From positions 221,359,234 through 221,423,233 of the forward strand of contig OY757010.1 in assembly GCA_963580285.1 (NCBI GenBank): a stretch of 64,000 bases of DNA. The letters are read 5' to 3'. Below the pieces are notes generated by a model, which saw only the letters and a program-made list of their open reading frames with translations, had not been told where the DNA came from and made no database searches. A program made the translations under genes and the position numbers. The stretch comes from Lucinisca nassula (Eukaryota > Mollusca > Bivalvia > Lucinida > Lucinidae). Positions 9,092 to 20,327 of the stretch are shown here, piece by piece (positions within the stretch are counted from its first letter, which is position 1; each line of letters begins with the position of its first letter).

Positions 9092-12000
9092 AGGCCCTTG
9101 TCCTGCCCTGGAACAAAAGTCTTCATTTTCTCCTGATATATTGCTTATAGTGTCCCATTTACTTAAATAGTACTGGTTTTGTAACGTAAGCCCTAATTAT
9201 TGAGAAACATGATAATGAAAGTGGGTGGGGTAATTCAACATTAATCTGAGGTTATCGTGTTTTACGCACTGTTTCTTTTTTAAAATATATCACACCCACT
9301 CATTATTTCCTCTGTTTGTTAGACAAATGTATTGGGTAAATTCGTACCTCTAAAGAAATATACTACATCTGCAGCAACTTTTTTTTATGAACATCGTCAA
9401 TTTTTGATAATTTTGCATCTTAATATTCAATAAATCCTAGCTCATCTCCGAAACTAAACGGCAAATTATTTTCAAACTTACGTGAATTTAACATTGGAAG
9501 AGTACAAAGTGTAGATTAGGTTTTGGGGACCTTGGCCTAATATTCAAGGCCACTTGGGCTGGTCAAATGTCAAAATTAAGGGTGACCATTTTGTCAATTT
9601 TTCTGTTCCTGAACAAAAAGCGATAAATTCTCCTAATACATTGCCTATAGAATTTCTTTTACTAAAACAGTCTAGGTTTTGCAAAGTAAGCCCTAGTAAT
9701 GGAGTTAAATGATCCTGAAACTTGTTGGGGTAAATCGATATGATGCTGAGGTATTGTGTTTTTTGCACTACATCTCTAAAATTTTAAACATAGCAAACGC
9801 AGTCACAACTTCCTCTGTTTGTTTGTTTGCCTTAGGTAACACCCTACCTAGTTTTATTCCTCCAAAGTAAAGTATGCCATCTGCAACAATTCTTTTATGA
9901 AAACCTTCTATTTCCGAGAATTTGCATCTTGGAATTCTATCTTTTGAATTACACAAGGGATTCTTTTGAAATTAATCTGAATATCTTATACGATTTTTAA
10001 AATATAAAGGGCTGACTGTGTTCGTGTGACCTTGACAATATCCTGACGGTCACAAGGTCTGTGAGATTTTCAGAATTGATAAGAATGTCTTTATTTGGGA
10101 ATTATTACATTCAAATCCTGTGACATTGACTTTCCCAGATATCTATATCATTAGAACGTGTCTTTGAGCTTAGATTTTGGTGACCAGGACAGGCTTGATA
10201 TCTACAATTGCACTCATATTACTCTTTAGTCGAGCTGTCACTTAAATTATGCAACATTATACCAGACTTGGCTGGATGTAGTATCTGGACATGCCTTTGA
10301 GTTGGTTAGATGTTCAGTGAACTTGGTCTTATTTTCAAGGTCTCCACAGAACAACACAGAACAACATAGATCAAAATTTTTAAGCTTAGAGTATAGTTTC
10401 TTTGGAACTTCTGACTTGATTCTTAGAAACTGGCTTAGATGAATTTGGGCCATGATTTCCAGTTGGTTAACATTAACCTCATTTCAAGGTCATGAAAGGT
10501 CAAAATACATTGAAGTTTAGAAAACTTGAACTTGTTTGCACAGTTTGTGGGATCAATTGAGTGGAATGGATGCTAGTTTAACTAGCATAGTCACCAGGAC
10601 AGAACAAGGGGCTGAATAAGTAATGATAAACAAACAATATTAGGCGTATTAGGCCATCAATTGACATCCTTTAGACTCTGTGGTTCTTTGATTTTTGTGT
10701 TCACGGAGATGTTGCACTGATGAGTTAGGAGGCCTTCATGCGGACTGAACAAATTATTTGTCTAAATCGCGACGGAAGTAAGGGCGAGGATTGTGGCCAC
10801 GTAAAATCGATTTAAGCCCCCCAGTGGAAATCTTCCACTGACCGTTCCAATGCGGCTCTCCTGTGGCGATTTATTTATGTTGTTGTTTGTTACTTACTGT
10901 GTGTATCACTTGTGTCTTTTAATTTTGGATGGCCATATGTCCATTTTAGGGAAAGTAACTGTCCTTATGGCCTTCCTTTGTTTAGGTTTCCATTATGGTC
11001 TTGTCGCTTAATGTTTGTTTTTCTTTCCCTTTGGTGTCTTTTATGGGTGGAGTAAGTTAATTGTATCACTTCTACTTTGATGACCTTGTTGTCAAGGTCA
11101 CAACACAATTAACAATGTCCAATTTCAGTCTGGCCTTAAAATAAGGTCAAGATCACCAAAACCTTATCAACCGTGTGCACTCACAATAACATCTACATGC
11201 ACGTTTCAAAAGAATTCAAACACAGATTTGAGAGATAAACAGATATTCTGCAAATTCCAAGACTTGAAATAAGCAAAATGCACATTGTCATTTAATAAAG
11301 CTCTTGTCGTTATGTTTTCCTCAGAAGGGAAATAGCATAAAACAGGACTATGCTCTTGAGTAAATGAAGAGCTGTTGTGATTGGAAGAGCGGGGCGAGGA
11401 TGGCGATGGGTGGTTTCGGTAGAATATGACCTTATTGGTCCTGTCTGATAATTTCAAAGACCATGTAACCATGATGATAAGGTCAAGGTCACCATTACCT
11501 AGGCAACATTTTGTTTTCTCCAAATACTGTCTTCAGATTTATTTCAATGGAATCTTTCATTTAATTCCAGAAAAAAAATGTTTTATTGAATTCCAAGATG
11601 CAAAATTCTCAGAAATAGAAGGTTTTCATAAAAGAGTTGCTGCAGATGGCATACTTTACTTTAGAGGAATAAAACTAGGTAGGATGTTACCTAAGGCAAA
11701 CAAACAAACAGAGGAAGTTGTGACTGCATTTGCTATATTCTAAAAGAGATGTGGTGCAAATACACAATACCTCAGTATAGTTTCTAATTACCCCACCCAG
11801 TTTCATGATCATTTAACTCCATAATTAGAGCTTCCTTTGCAAAACCTAGAGTGTCTTAGTAAACAGAATTCTATAGACAATGAATTAGGAGAATTTGAAG
11901 CTTTTCGTTCAGGAACTGAAAAAGTGCCAAAATGGTAACCCCTAATTTTGACATTTGACCAGCCCAAGTGACCTTGAATATTAGCCCAAGGTCACCAAAA

Positions 12001-12440
12001 CCTAATCAACACTTTGTGCTCTTCCAATGTTAAATTCAAGTAAGTTTGAAAATAATGTGTCATTTAGTTTCGGAGATAGGCTAGGATTTATTGAATGTGA
12101 AGATGTAAAATTATCAAAAATTGACGATGTTCATAAAATAGTTGCTGCAGATGTAGTATTTTACTTTAGAGGAAGAAAAGTTAGGTAAGAATTTACCCAA
12201 TACATTTGTCTAACAAACAGAGGAAATAATTGTGTGGGTGTGACATATTTTAAAAAAGAAACAGTGTGTAAAACACGATACCTCAGATTAATGCTGTATT
12301 ACCCCACCCACTTTCATTATCATGTTTCTCAATAACTTGGTCTTACGTTACAAAACCAGTACTATTTTAGTAAATGGGACACTATAGGCAATATATCAGG
12401 AGAAAATTAAGACTTTTGTTCCAGGGGAGGAAATGGGCCT
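9092..12440. mobile_element. Giant foldback (long inverted repeat) element
   Basis: Left arm 9092-~9937 is the inverted complement of right arm ~11590-12440. For example, TGCCCTGGAACAAAAGTCTT near the left end mirrors AAGACTTTTGTTCC near the right end, and TTGCTGCAGATG occurs inverted in both arms. Each arm holds two related ~460-bp subunits. The ends read AGGCCC...GGGCCT and are bounded by TA on both sides (9090-9091, 12441-12442), compatible with a TA duplication. No transposase was found. The centre (~9940-11590) has several AAGGTCA/TGACCTT motifs and a PLE 3'-UTR fragment. The element lies within a Tx1-like leader, which resumes on the far side. Confidence 0.8.
10663..11085 (+). mobile_element. 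PLE 3'-UTR fragment inside the foldback centre
   Basis: This fragment is close to identical over ~400 bp to 63545-63960, the sequence that follows the PLE ORF at the end of the window. It ends in the ACTTCTACTTT terminus and carries a ~20-bp internal deletion just before it. It has no coding capacity. Confidence 0.85.
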
Positions 12441-12442
12441 TA

Positions 12443-13557
12443 TGGGCACCCCCCCCCCTTTCATGTACCGTACTAACCTATATATGTAGAGTCTGACTCT
12501 AGTGCAAATAACATCTGAAACATAATTTTTACTTTACCCACATTTTTAATATGAACGCAGTCTCACGCCCTAGTGGGGAAAGGTACCCGAGTCTTTTGTC
12601 ACCGGGACGTGCGGCTGTAGATTCAAGTCCTTCACCACCCCTAAAAATAGGTCAAAGAGCGTTTCCAAGGTCCTATATGTATACACACAATTGCGCGTAT
12701 TACACCGTATATCAAACCCTGCTTTTTCTACTGCTCGTTTACACTCTGGCCACCTTGTGTCCCATTTTTTAATATGTGATCGTCTAATGTCGTCGTTTAC
12801 CCATAGTCTCGTTGACAACGTTATTACTGCTGTTTACCCCTAAGACGTTTATGTAAGAATATATTTTAGACCCAGTTTGGTGTTTTCTCGCTGGTGCCGT
12901 GAGCCTCGGACAACATCGTACGACGCTTGCGACATTGGCCAGATCACCAGTGAAGGACTGAATAAGTCCCCACCCTTTATTGTCTAACTATTCTTGGAAT
13001 TATATAATTTTTTATAGGAATATTTGTTATATATAATTATAATTACATTTGCATAAGAGTCAGCTCCTTTAATAACCACTCAATTTCGACACCTGTTAGG
13101 GCTAGGGTTTATTAATTTAATTTTCATATATTTGTATTTCTGTGCACCATAATAGTGTGCACATAAGGTTCATTTACTTTTAAGTCAAATCAAATCCTTT
13201 TCCAATTTTCTTTCCTCATATCAGTGTTCAAGATACATATACTATCTAGGCTTTCGCAATATTCTCTCTAACATTTTTTATTTTTCGTATCTCGATGTGT
13301 AACGTTTTTTCTAGGTCTTTCGTTAAGTTTCATATTGTTAATTCAAAGATGTCGGCCGCGTGGGGCTCCTTACACCCCTTCGGTTTTTATTGAAAATAGG
13401 CATATTTAATAAATTTATGAAAAACAAAAAAAAACAAAGATTATTGTCCTTCTTGTTCCCAGGTATCCGGGCTTTGTGAAGACAAGGTCCACCTTTACTC
13501 ATAGTATATTTTGATATATATTATCTAAACTTAGCGTTAGTATATTGTAGATTCATC
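12443..13557 (+). mobile_element. Tx1-like copy 1, 5' leader
   Basis: Three copies of this leader occur in the window (here, 20967-21573 and 31655-32863). Shared blocks include CCTAGTGGGGAAAGGTACC, CTCGCTGGTGCC, GATCACCAGTGAAGGAC, GACACCTGTTAGGG and GTGTCGGCCG followed by TTACACCCC. The last ~120 nt before the ORF1 ATG hold a T-rich tract and the TTTGTGAAGAC block. The length of about 1.1 kb is long for a LINE leader. Confidence 0.75.
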
Positions 13558-14530
13558 ATGAACCCAGTTATCCATTGTGATATTTTCGAGTTCAATCAAT
13601 GAAGATCGGCTCTCAAGGACAGTGAGGCTTGTACCATCCAGCAGATGAGATCTTGGTCTTATGGGGAGCTACTGAACGGGTTGACGGACGCCGGAGTTCA
13701 TGCGGATGAGATTAAAGGCATCTATAAAGTGAGTGCACAAGATAACTCTTATTCTGTTTTACTGAAATTTACGGACAGTGTGGAGTCATTAGTCAGTCTG
13801 AAAAAGTTGATTGCAGGGGGGTTGAATTTGACATCATGAAAATGACCGAGCAGGTGGTTAATGTTCGTGTACACTGGTTGCCATTATACTACGATAACAG
13901 TATTCTTAGAGAGGTCCTGGGACGATTTGGTGAAGTGATGAGTATTGCCATGTTGGTGACATCTCACGCTAAGTTGGTGGCGTTTAATGGAGTTCGCGAA
14001 GTCAGAGTTAAGACGGACGAAATGCGGAAGCAGCAGATTCCGCATTTGATCCGTTTTAATTCTGACCAAGCTATTTTGCTGACTATGGCTGGTCGTCCCC
14101 CGTACTGCCTCCGGTGTCGACAAGTAGGTCATGTGCGAAATAGGTGTCCGAATGGCAGATTTTCTAATGTACTGAAAGTGGTCAGGCAGAAGTGATAGAC
14201 CAGGGGAAGACTGCTGATCCCGGTCCGGCGTCGCCCCCTGCCCCTGAGGACCCGGTGGCCTCAGCTTCTGTGTCTTCGGACCCAGATGCTGGGGTGAAAT
14301 CCCCTCAGGGGAGCACTGGGTCGTCTAGGGGTGGGTCGCCGGATCCGGAGCAGCAGCTCCCCATGGCAGAGGAGAGCGAGGAGAGCGATTCTAGTTTGAA
14401 GCGGGACAGAGAGTCCGGAGAGGACGGGGCCTTGATCAAGCCGAATAAGACGCCAAGAGCCAGGTCTCTCTCTCCGGACCCTCTGAGGTTAACAGTCGGA
14501 TTTAATCCGATTTATAAGCCGGGGAAATAG
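13558..14530 (+). pseudogene. Tx1-like copy 1 ORF1 (ZCCHC3-like gag protein), frameshifted
   Basis: The ancestral start is MNPVIH at 13558, matching MNPVIQFEGF at 32864. A stop at 13600-13602 and frameshifts near 13600 and 13810 break the frame. Recognisable pieces are SYGELLNGL (from ~13657), VNVRVHWLPLYYDNSILRE, AFNGVREVRVKTDE, IPHLIRFNS and one zinc knuckle, CLRCRQVGHVRNRC (C-x2-C-x4-H-x4-C, ~14107-14148). After a stop at ~14193 the Ser/Pro-rich C-terminus continues in another frame to FNPIYKPGK at 14530. The family resembles zinc-finger CCHC protein 3-like sequences. It is assigned as Tx1 ORF1 because a Tx1-type RT remnant follows the same ORF1 at 29917. Confidence 0.82.
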
Positions 14531-14705
14531 TGAAACATGTCTCATAATTTCTTTGATGATGATGATGATGATTTCGTGTTTAACGACGCGCCAACCCTCT
14601 TTGTGGGTCATAAGCGTCAAACGGTTAATGGTTAGACGGCATGAATAATTATGATGATATTAAAAGTAAAAAGTCAGAATGATAATGTATAAAAATCTGA
14701 AACAG

Positions 14706-17700
14706 TTAAATCTTATGAAAAAGTCCAATTTCTTTTAAGAATAAAATAATATTATCAACAGGTACATCTCGAAACAGTTGTTGCAAAGTGTCAGCTTTGA
14801 AATATAAAATTCGTGAGGGTGAAAAGTCAACACAGTCGATTAAGATATGTTTCACAGTGAATGGCTGATCACAACCTACACAAGAAGGCTGATCATCACC
14901 ATTAAAAATATAAGAATGAGTAACTCTAGTATGGCCGATGCGCAGTCGTGTCAATACTACGTCCTCTTTTCTGGAAAAATGTGGAGGAGAGCATTTTGTA
15001 CTAACGACAGGTTTAATGGCATGGAGTTTGTTATTTATTGCACGGTCCCATTCGCCTTGCCATTCTGACAAGATGTATCTGTTGATAAATGGTTTAAAAT
15101 TATTAAAAGGAATTTTAAAAACAGATGGATCAAGATTGAGCGATTCCTTTGCTTTCTTGTCAGCATATTCATTGCCGACAATGCCAATATGGCTCGGAAG
15201 CCAACAAAACAAGATTTGGTGTGTTTTAGAAATTTCATGATGTTTTTCGATCAATTTTTGTATTTGAGGATTTTTAGATGATGAATGGTCTAAAGCCTTA
15301 AGCACAGAAAGTGAATCAGAAAATATAATTGCTTTTAGAATTGTTGAAGAACTGATAAAATCTAAAGCTAGGTCTATTGCTTTGGCTTCAGCTGTAAAAA
15401 TAGATGAACCATCTGGAAGGCGCATGGTTTTGTGCGTATCTTTAGAAACATACGCACAACCAACTTTATCTCCTTCTTTGGAACCATCAGTATAGACTTG
15501 CTGGTAATCATTGTAACGTGACTGCAGTACCTGAAAGTTTTGTTTGAGAAGTATCGGATTTGATTCGGATTTTTTGCCATCATGTAAGTCGAACAGAATA
15601 GAAGGTTTTTTAATACACCAAGATGGAACTTCGGCCGTTTCATGTTTTTGAATATTTTTAAGGTCGATACCTGAATTTTCTAGCAGTGGTAAAATACGTA
15701 ATCCAAAAGGTTTGATTGCTGTGGGTTTTGTTTCATACGTATCTACAAATTGAGGTGGAAATGAAATTTTGGATGCCGGGTTAGATGGATTAGCAGCAAG
15801 TCTAATAGCGTACTGAAGAGAAAGTTTCTCTCTGCGCGAAGTTAAAGATGGTTCACCTGCTTCCACATAAAGGCTTAATACGGGAGAAGTACGGAAGGCT
15901 CCCATAGCCAAACGAAGGCCTTGATGATGAATAGTATCCAAAGATTTTAAATAAGACTTTCTGGCAGAACCATAAACAACAGACCCATAATCTAATTTAG
16001 ATCTTATCAGAGACCGGTAGAGATGTAATAAAGTGTACCGATCTGCTCCCCAACTTGTATGGGCTAATACTTTCAAAAGATTCAAAGCTTTTAAGCATTT
16101 CGCTTTGAGATATTTAATATGGGGAATAAAGGATAACTTTTGATCAAATATGACCCCAAGAAATTTGGCTTCTTCAACGACAGGAATTTGTGATCCGTAC
16201 AAAAACAGGGAAGGATGGTCGTGTTTCTTCCGTAGCTTACAAAAATGAACACACTGCGTTTTCGACTTGGAGAACTTGAAACCATTTTTATCAGTCCATT
16301 CTTCTATTCGTTTTAAGTTTTGTTGTAACTTTCGTTCAATTGTTTTCATGTTTTTTGAACGGTAACATATACAGAAATCGTCAACATACAAGGAACAATC
16401 AGTTTTGTCGTCCAAACATTGTACAATATTGTTTATTTTGATGTTAAACAGCGTAGTTGAAAGAATACTACCCTGTGGGACACCCTGTTCTTGATCATAG
16501 AAATCTGACACGGTAGACCCCACACGCACCTGAAACATGCGCTCCCCTAAAAAGCTTTCAATAAAATTGGGAAGTTTTCCTCTTAAGCCAATGTTATGTA
16601 GATCTTTCAATATGCCATAACGCCATGTTGTATCATATGCTTTCTCCAAGTCGAAAAAGACAGCTACTACGTGTTCTTTGTTAATAAAAGCATCTCGTAT
16701 AAATGTTTCTAGTCTTATTAAATTGTCATTGGTACTACGTTCCGAACGAAAACCCGACTGATATTCTGAAATGAGGTTGTTGGACTCTAAGTACCAGACT
16801 AATCTCTTGTTTATCATTCTCTCCAATGTTTTACACAAACAGCTTGTCAAAGCTATCGGACGATAATTTGTAGGTTCTGCATGATCTTTCCCTGGTTTCG
16901 GAATTGGTACAACTGTAGCTACACGCCAACTCTCAGGACAGACCCCCGTTTCCCAAATATTATTAAAGATATCTAAAAGTGTTGAAAGAGAACTTTTTGG
17001 CAGATGCTTAAGCATCTGATAATGAATTTCATCGGGGCCGGTTGCCGTATCATGTGATTTTTCAATGGCTTCAACAAGTTCAGATAAGTTAAAAGGTTTG
17101 TTGTATTCTTCGAGATTAAGGGATTTAAAGTTTAATTTTCTTTTCTCTTGGTCCTTTTTGAAATTTCTAAAAGAGTCAGAATAATTACGCGATGATGAAT
17201 TTCTCAAGAATGTGTGCCCAAGAGTATCTGAAATATCTTTTTTTGTTGAAGCTATTGTGTCAAATTCAGTATTTAAATGTGTAAAACTAGAGGACTTTGT
17301 TTTTCCTGAAATTTTTCGTACCATATCCCAAACCTTTTTAATGGGGGTTTTGTAGTTCATTTTGGAGACATATTCTCTCCATGACTTTCGTTTGGAAGCT
17401 CGGATTGTTCGCCGAGCTTTAGCTCTAAAAACTTTTACGTCGTTTAGCTTTTCTGAAGTGGGACTTTTGCAGAACTTATTTAGAGCCTGTTTACGCTTTT
17501 TAATAGCTTCTTTACAGTCATTATTAAACCAAGGCTTGCTTTTCTTAGTATTTGTGGAGGTCTTTGGAATGCATTGTTCTGATATATTAATAAGTGTATC
17601 TGTGAAATCAGAAACAATGTCAGATGATTCATTAAAGTGATCAACTGATAACTCTTTTTCACATAAATTATGGAATAATTCCCAGTCGGCTTTATTCATT

Positions 17701-18389
17701 TTCCATTTCTGGTTACAGTCCTCATCTGGTTCATTTACGCTCTCAATTACAACAGGGAAGTGATCACTTCCGCACTGATCATCATGAACAGACCAGTCAT
17801 AGTCCAAGAAGAGAGATGGATGGCACAAAGAGAGATCTAAGGAAGATAAATGACCTGTCGCAGGGTAAAGGTAAGTATAAGATTTATCATTCATTAAGCA
17901 AAGATCGTTATTTGCAATAAAATCTTCAATAAGTGCTCCTCTGTTGTTGTTATCTTTACAACCCCATAAAATGTTATGGCCATTGAAGTCTCCAACTAAA
18001 ATGTATGGCGATGGAAGTTGACTCAGCAATGATTCAAGATGTTCGGTCTCTAGAGAAAATGAAGGTGGTATATATAAAGAACAAATTGTAGTTTCTTTGT
18101 CTAGAGAAACCGATACTGCTACAGCCTGCAGGTCTGTTTTTAATTTGATCTCTCTTTGTGGTAAACATGATTTAACAAAAACTGAACTGCCACCAGATGG
18201 TTTGTTGCCATCAGAATAAATGTAGTTATATGCATTGAAACCTTTTAAATCGATGTCATCATTTTTTAAAAACGTTTCCTGTAAACAAAAAACCGATGGG
18301 TTAAGTAATGATACAAGTAATAAGAGTTCATTGTAGTTTGCTTTGAGACCTCGACAATTCCACTGTATTATTTTGTGTTTTAAATCCAT
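14706..18389 (-). CDS. LINE B ORF2: endonuclease, reverse transcriptase, RNase H
   Basis: This 1227-residue protein is intact and has the same domain order as copy A ORF2: EN with WNCRG and GDFN; RT with FDLEKAYD, GVPQGS and YVDD; RNase H with YTDGS, the AEAKA Glu, FSDSLS and EYADKKA; and a C-terminal C-x2-C-x7-H-x4-C. It is one residue shorter than A in the EN region (NDDIDLKGF against TDDNIDVRGF). Substitutions against A cluster in the first ~100 residues and are sparse through RT and RNase H. The ATG is 29 nt from the ORF1 stop. Confidence 0.95.
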   Translation of the reverse strand: MDLKHKIIQWNCRGLKANYNELLLLVSLLNPSVFCLQETFLKNDDIDLKGFNAYNYIYSDGNKPSGGSSVFVKSCLPQREIKLKTDLQAVAVSVSLDKETTICSLYIPPSFSLETEHLESLLSQLPSPYILVGDFNGHNILWGCKDNNNRGALIEDFIANNDLCLMNDKSYTYLYPATGHLSSLDLSLCHPSLFLDYDWSVHDDQCGSDHFPVVIESVNEPDEDCNQKWKMNKADWELFHNLCEKELSVDHFNESSDIVSDFTDTLINISEQCIPKTSTNTKKSKPWFNNDCKEAIKKRKQALNKFCKSPTSEKLNDVKVFRAKARRTIRASKRKSWREYVSKMNYKTPIKKVWDMVRKISGKTKSSSFTHLNTEFDTIASTKKDISDTLGHTFLRNSSSRNYSDSFRNFKKDQEKRKLNFKSLNLEEYNKPFNLSELVEAIEKSHDTATGPDEIHYQMLKHLPKSSLSTLLDIFNNIWETGVCPESWRVATVVPIPKPGKDHAEPTNYRPIALTSCLCKTLERMINKRLVWYLESNNLISEYQSGFRSERSTNDNLIRLETFIRDAFINKEHVVAVFFDLEKAYDTTWRYGILKDLHNIGLRGKLPNFIESFLGERMFQVRVGSTVSDFYDQEQGVPQGSILSTTLFNIKINNIVQCLDDKTDCSLYVDDFCICYRSKNMKTIERKLQQNLKRIEEWTDKNGFKFSKSKTQCVHFCKLRKKHDHPSLFLYGSQIPVVEEAKFLGVIFDQKLSFIPHIKYLKAKCLKALNLLKVLAHTSWGADRYTLLHLYRSLIRSKLDYGSVVYGSARKSYLKSLDTIHHQGLRLAMGAFRTSPVLSLYVEAGEPSLTSRREKLSLQYAIRLAANPSNPASKISFPPQFVDTYETKPTAIKPFGLRILPLLENSGIDLKNIQKHETAEVPSWCIKKPSILFDLHDGKKSESNPILLKQNFQVLQSRYNDYQQVYTDGSKEGDKVGCAYVSKDTHKTMRLPDGSSIFTAEAKAIDLALDFISSSTILKAIIFSDSLSVLKALDHSSSKNPQIQKLIEKHHEISKTHQILFCWLPSHIGIVGNEYADKKAKESLNLDPSVFKIPFNNFKPFINRYILSEWQGEWDRAINNKLHAIKPVVSTKCSPPHFSRKEDVVLTRLRIGHTRVTHSYIFNGDDQPSCVGCDQPFTVKHILIDCVDFSPSRILYFKADTLQQLFRDVPVDNIILFLKEIGLFHKI

Positions 18390-18418
18390 TGTATGGAGAG
18401 ATTTTTATAAGACTAGAA

Positions 18419-19768
18419 CTAAGGGGCTATTATGGGCGATCGAGATCTATTGCTAGACCTCGGCGATGGAGCATCAGTAAACTCCATATCGCTACTATCA
18501 CTAAGAGACCCAAACCGGTTATGGTGTTTAATTCGGTCTATCGATCCTTTTCGTTGTCTGTTGTTTGATTTTTGTGATTTCTGTGACGCTGTTTGTTTTA
18601 ATTGAGCTTGTTTCTGTTGTTTTTTAATATCTTTTTGAATCATCTCTAATGTAGCATTTTTTAGAATTTTGTCTGTTTTTTTCGTTTCAGTTGCAAGTGA
18701 TGTTGTTTCTTTTTGGGCGGTGTTTCCTTCTGTTGCAAGCGATGGTGTTTGTTTTTGGACGGTGTTTCCTTCTGTAGAGTTTTCCTTTGGTATTTCTGTT
18801 GTTTTGTTTTTTGTTTTAAGTTGTTCTAAAGGTTCTAAACCGGGAATTGGGTCTGTTTGAGTGATGGCATCTGCGACAGAAACCTTTCTAATAGGTGACT
18901 GCGCGATGCTAGCGTAGCTGATTCCAGGAATCGGGGTTGGACACTCGACAATTTTCCGCGCTTCAACAAATGAAATGTTTCGGGTAAATTTAATTTTCAA
19001 TATTTCTTTTTCTTTATGCCATACTTTACACTCTTTTGAATTGGCCGAATGCTTTTCACCACAGTTGATACATTTGGGTTCTTTACGGCAGTCTTTTTCG
19101 TGATGACCCGTTATCTCACCACAATTAGGACAGACAGGATCTTTCGAACATCTGTCTTCATGGTGTCCGTACTTTTGGCATTGGTGACATCGTAACGGGT
19201 TTGGAACGTATATCTCTACACTCACTCTGAAATAAGCCACTTTAATATTTTTTGGTAATACTGGCGAATTGAAGGTAAAAACAAAGGTGTTTGTGTCTTT
19301 TAACTGACCATCTCTTCTGATTTTAAATCTTTTCACGGCTGTAACTCCCTGTGACTTTGTTCCTTCGAGAATCTCCTGATCACTGCAATTCCTCAATTCA
19401 GGGCAACGAATTACCCCTTTTGAGGAATTGAGTGATGCATGAGGAAACACACGTACTTTCAGATCGTGAAAAGTCGTGGTCCTAAGGAGACTCTCGGCGT
19501 GGGCTTTCTTTTTAACTTCAATTAGCAGTTGGTTTGATCGGTGTAGAGTTTTGATACTTTCAGGCTCTCCAGCAAGACTTTGAATAACTTTTTGAATAAG
19601 AAATGGCGATAATGATGTGATTTTTCTGTTCTCTTCTGTACATTCAATTATAATGAAGCGCGGAAAGTTGTGTTGATGTTCGGTTGTCGTTTGGTTTTGT
19701 TCCTCATTTTCGGATGAATCGTAGTCTATGTCTTGGTCGGTCTTTTTTCTTTTATTGATGGATGCCAT
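18419..19768 (-). CDS. LINE B ORF1: divergent gag-like protein with CCHC knuckles
   Basis: This protein has about 449 residues from the ATG at 19768 (MASINKRKKTD). An upstream in-frame ATG at 19834 would add 22 residues of former leader and is less likely, since copy A starts at the equivalent point. The centre aligns with A ORF1 at roughly half identity by eye (SLSPF, SLNSSKGVIR, IKVAYF, YVPNPLRCHQCQKYGHHEDRC). Three knuckles are kept: CHQCQKYGHHEDRC, CPNCGEITGHHEKDC and CINCGEKHSANSKEC. The SQQ repeat of A is absent; instead there is a duplicated Thr/Lys-rich segment (EGNTVQKQT and EGNTAQKET). The end again carries NRFGSLSDSSDMEF. Confidence 0.9.
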   Translation of the reverse strand: MASINKRKKTDQDIDYDSSENEEQNQTTTEHQHNFPRFIIIECTEENRKITSLSPFLIQKVIQSLAGEPESIKTLHRSNQLLIEVKKKAHAESLLRTTTFHDLKVRVFPHASLNSSKGVIRCPELRNCSDQEILEGTKSQGVTAVKRFKIRRDGQLKDTNTFVFTFNSPVLPKNIKVAYFRVSVEIYVPNPLRCHQCQKYGHHEDRCSKDPVCPNCGEITGHHEKDCRKEPKCINCGEKHSANSKECKVWHKEKEILKIKFTRNISFVEARKIVECPTPIPGISYASIAQSPIRKVSVADAITQTDPIPGLEPLEQLKTKNKTTEIPKENSTEGNTVQKQTPSLATEGNTAQKETTSLATETKKTDKILKNATLEMIQKDIKKQQKQAQLKQTASQKSQKSNNRQRKGSIDRIKHHNRFGSLSDSSDMEFTDAPSPRSSNRSRSPIIAP

Positions 19769-20327
19769 GTTGAAAAATTTGTTCGATTCGTCCTCCGTGC
19801 TCTCCGCCCACCATGGAGCCCAACTTGGGAACACTCTTATGAGGTGGCTTTCCTATCCTCACAAGTGTTAGAGATACAAGGAAGATATACTCGTACGAGC
19901 ATAAAGCTGCACGATTGGTCCGTTTAGCCGTCGCCTTCTAGGATTGGAAAAGTTGTGAAAAGACTTTATGAGCAAACGGTGTGTATTCAGGATGATACAA
20001 AAGACAAGGAAGAGAAAGTAAAAAGTTATTCCTAGGGCTTGGCACGACCAGCCGATTGATCGTGCCGGACCGCACGACCGCCCGTCTAGCCGAAATCCAG
20101 GCCAAAGAGGCGTGTTGGGCACCCGAAGCACTGAACTCCAGATAACCCTCAACCTCCAGGACCCCTTCATCCGGGTTACGGGACGCCACCCACGGCAAAC
20201 GGGTGGTACTTCCTTTAGCTCTTCCCAGTGGGCACATTGACCACAGCAGCAACGTGCCCAGTGAGAATTGAGCCCCAGGGCCACGACAAGGCAGGAAGTC
20301 TAATACCTGGGGTCATAATTTCTTTGA

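Larger units (their letters stand above)
14557..20312 (-). mobile_element. LINE copy B, full-length with divergent ORF1
   Basis: This full-length minus-strand element inserted just after the ORF1 stop of Tx1-like copy 1. A perfect 15-bp TSD, tcataatttctttga, lies at 14542-14556 and 20313-20327. Sequence continuous with the Tx1 element resumes after it. The 3' UTR and ORF2 are very close to copy A, while ORF1 and part of the leader are strongly diverged. Both ORFs are open. Confidence 0.94.

Noticed and set aside
10711..10765. Possible hammerhead around CTGATGAG in the PLE UTR (also 63575 and, inverted, 37245)
   Set aside because: CTGATGA is followed by GAAC instead of GAAA; stem II and stem I do not pair, and no NUH site fits. 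A small hairpin (CAAAT-AUUUG) follows but the core is incomplete.
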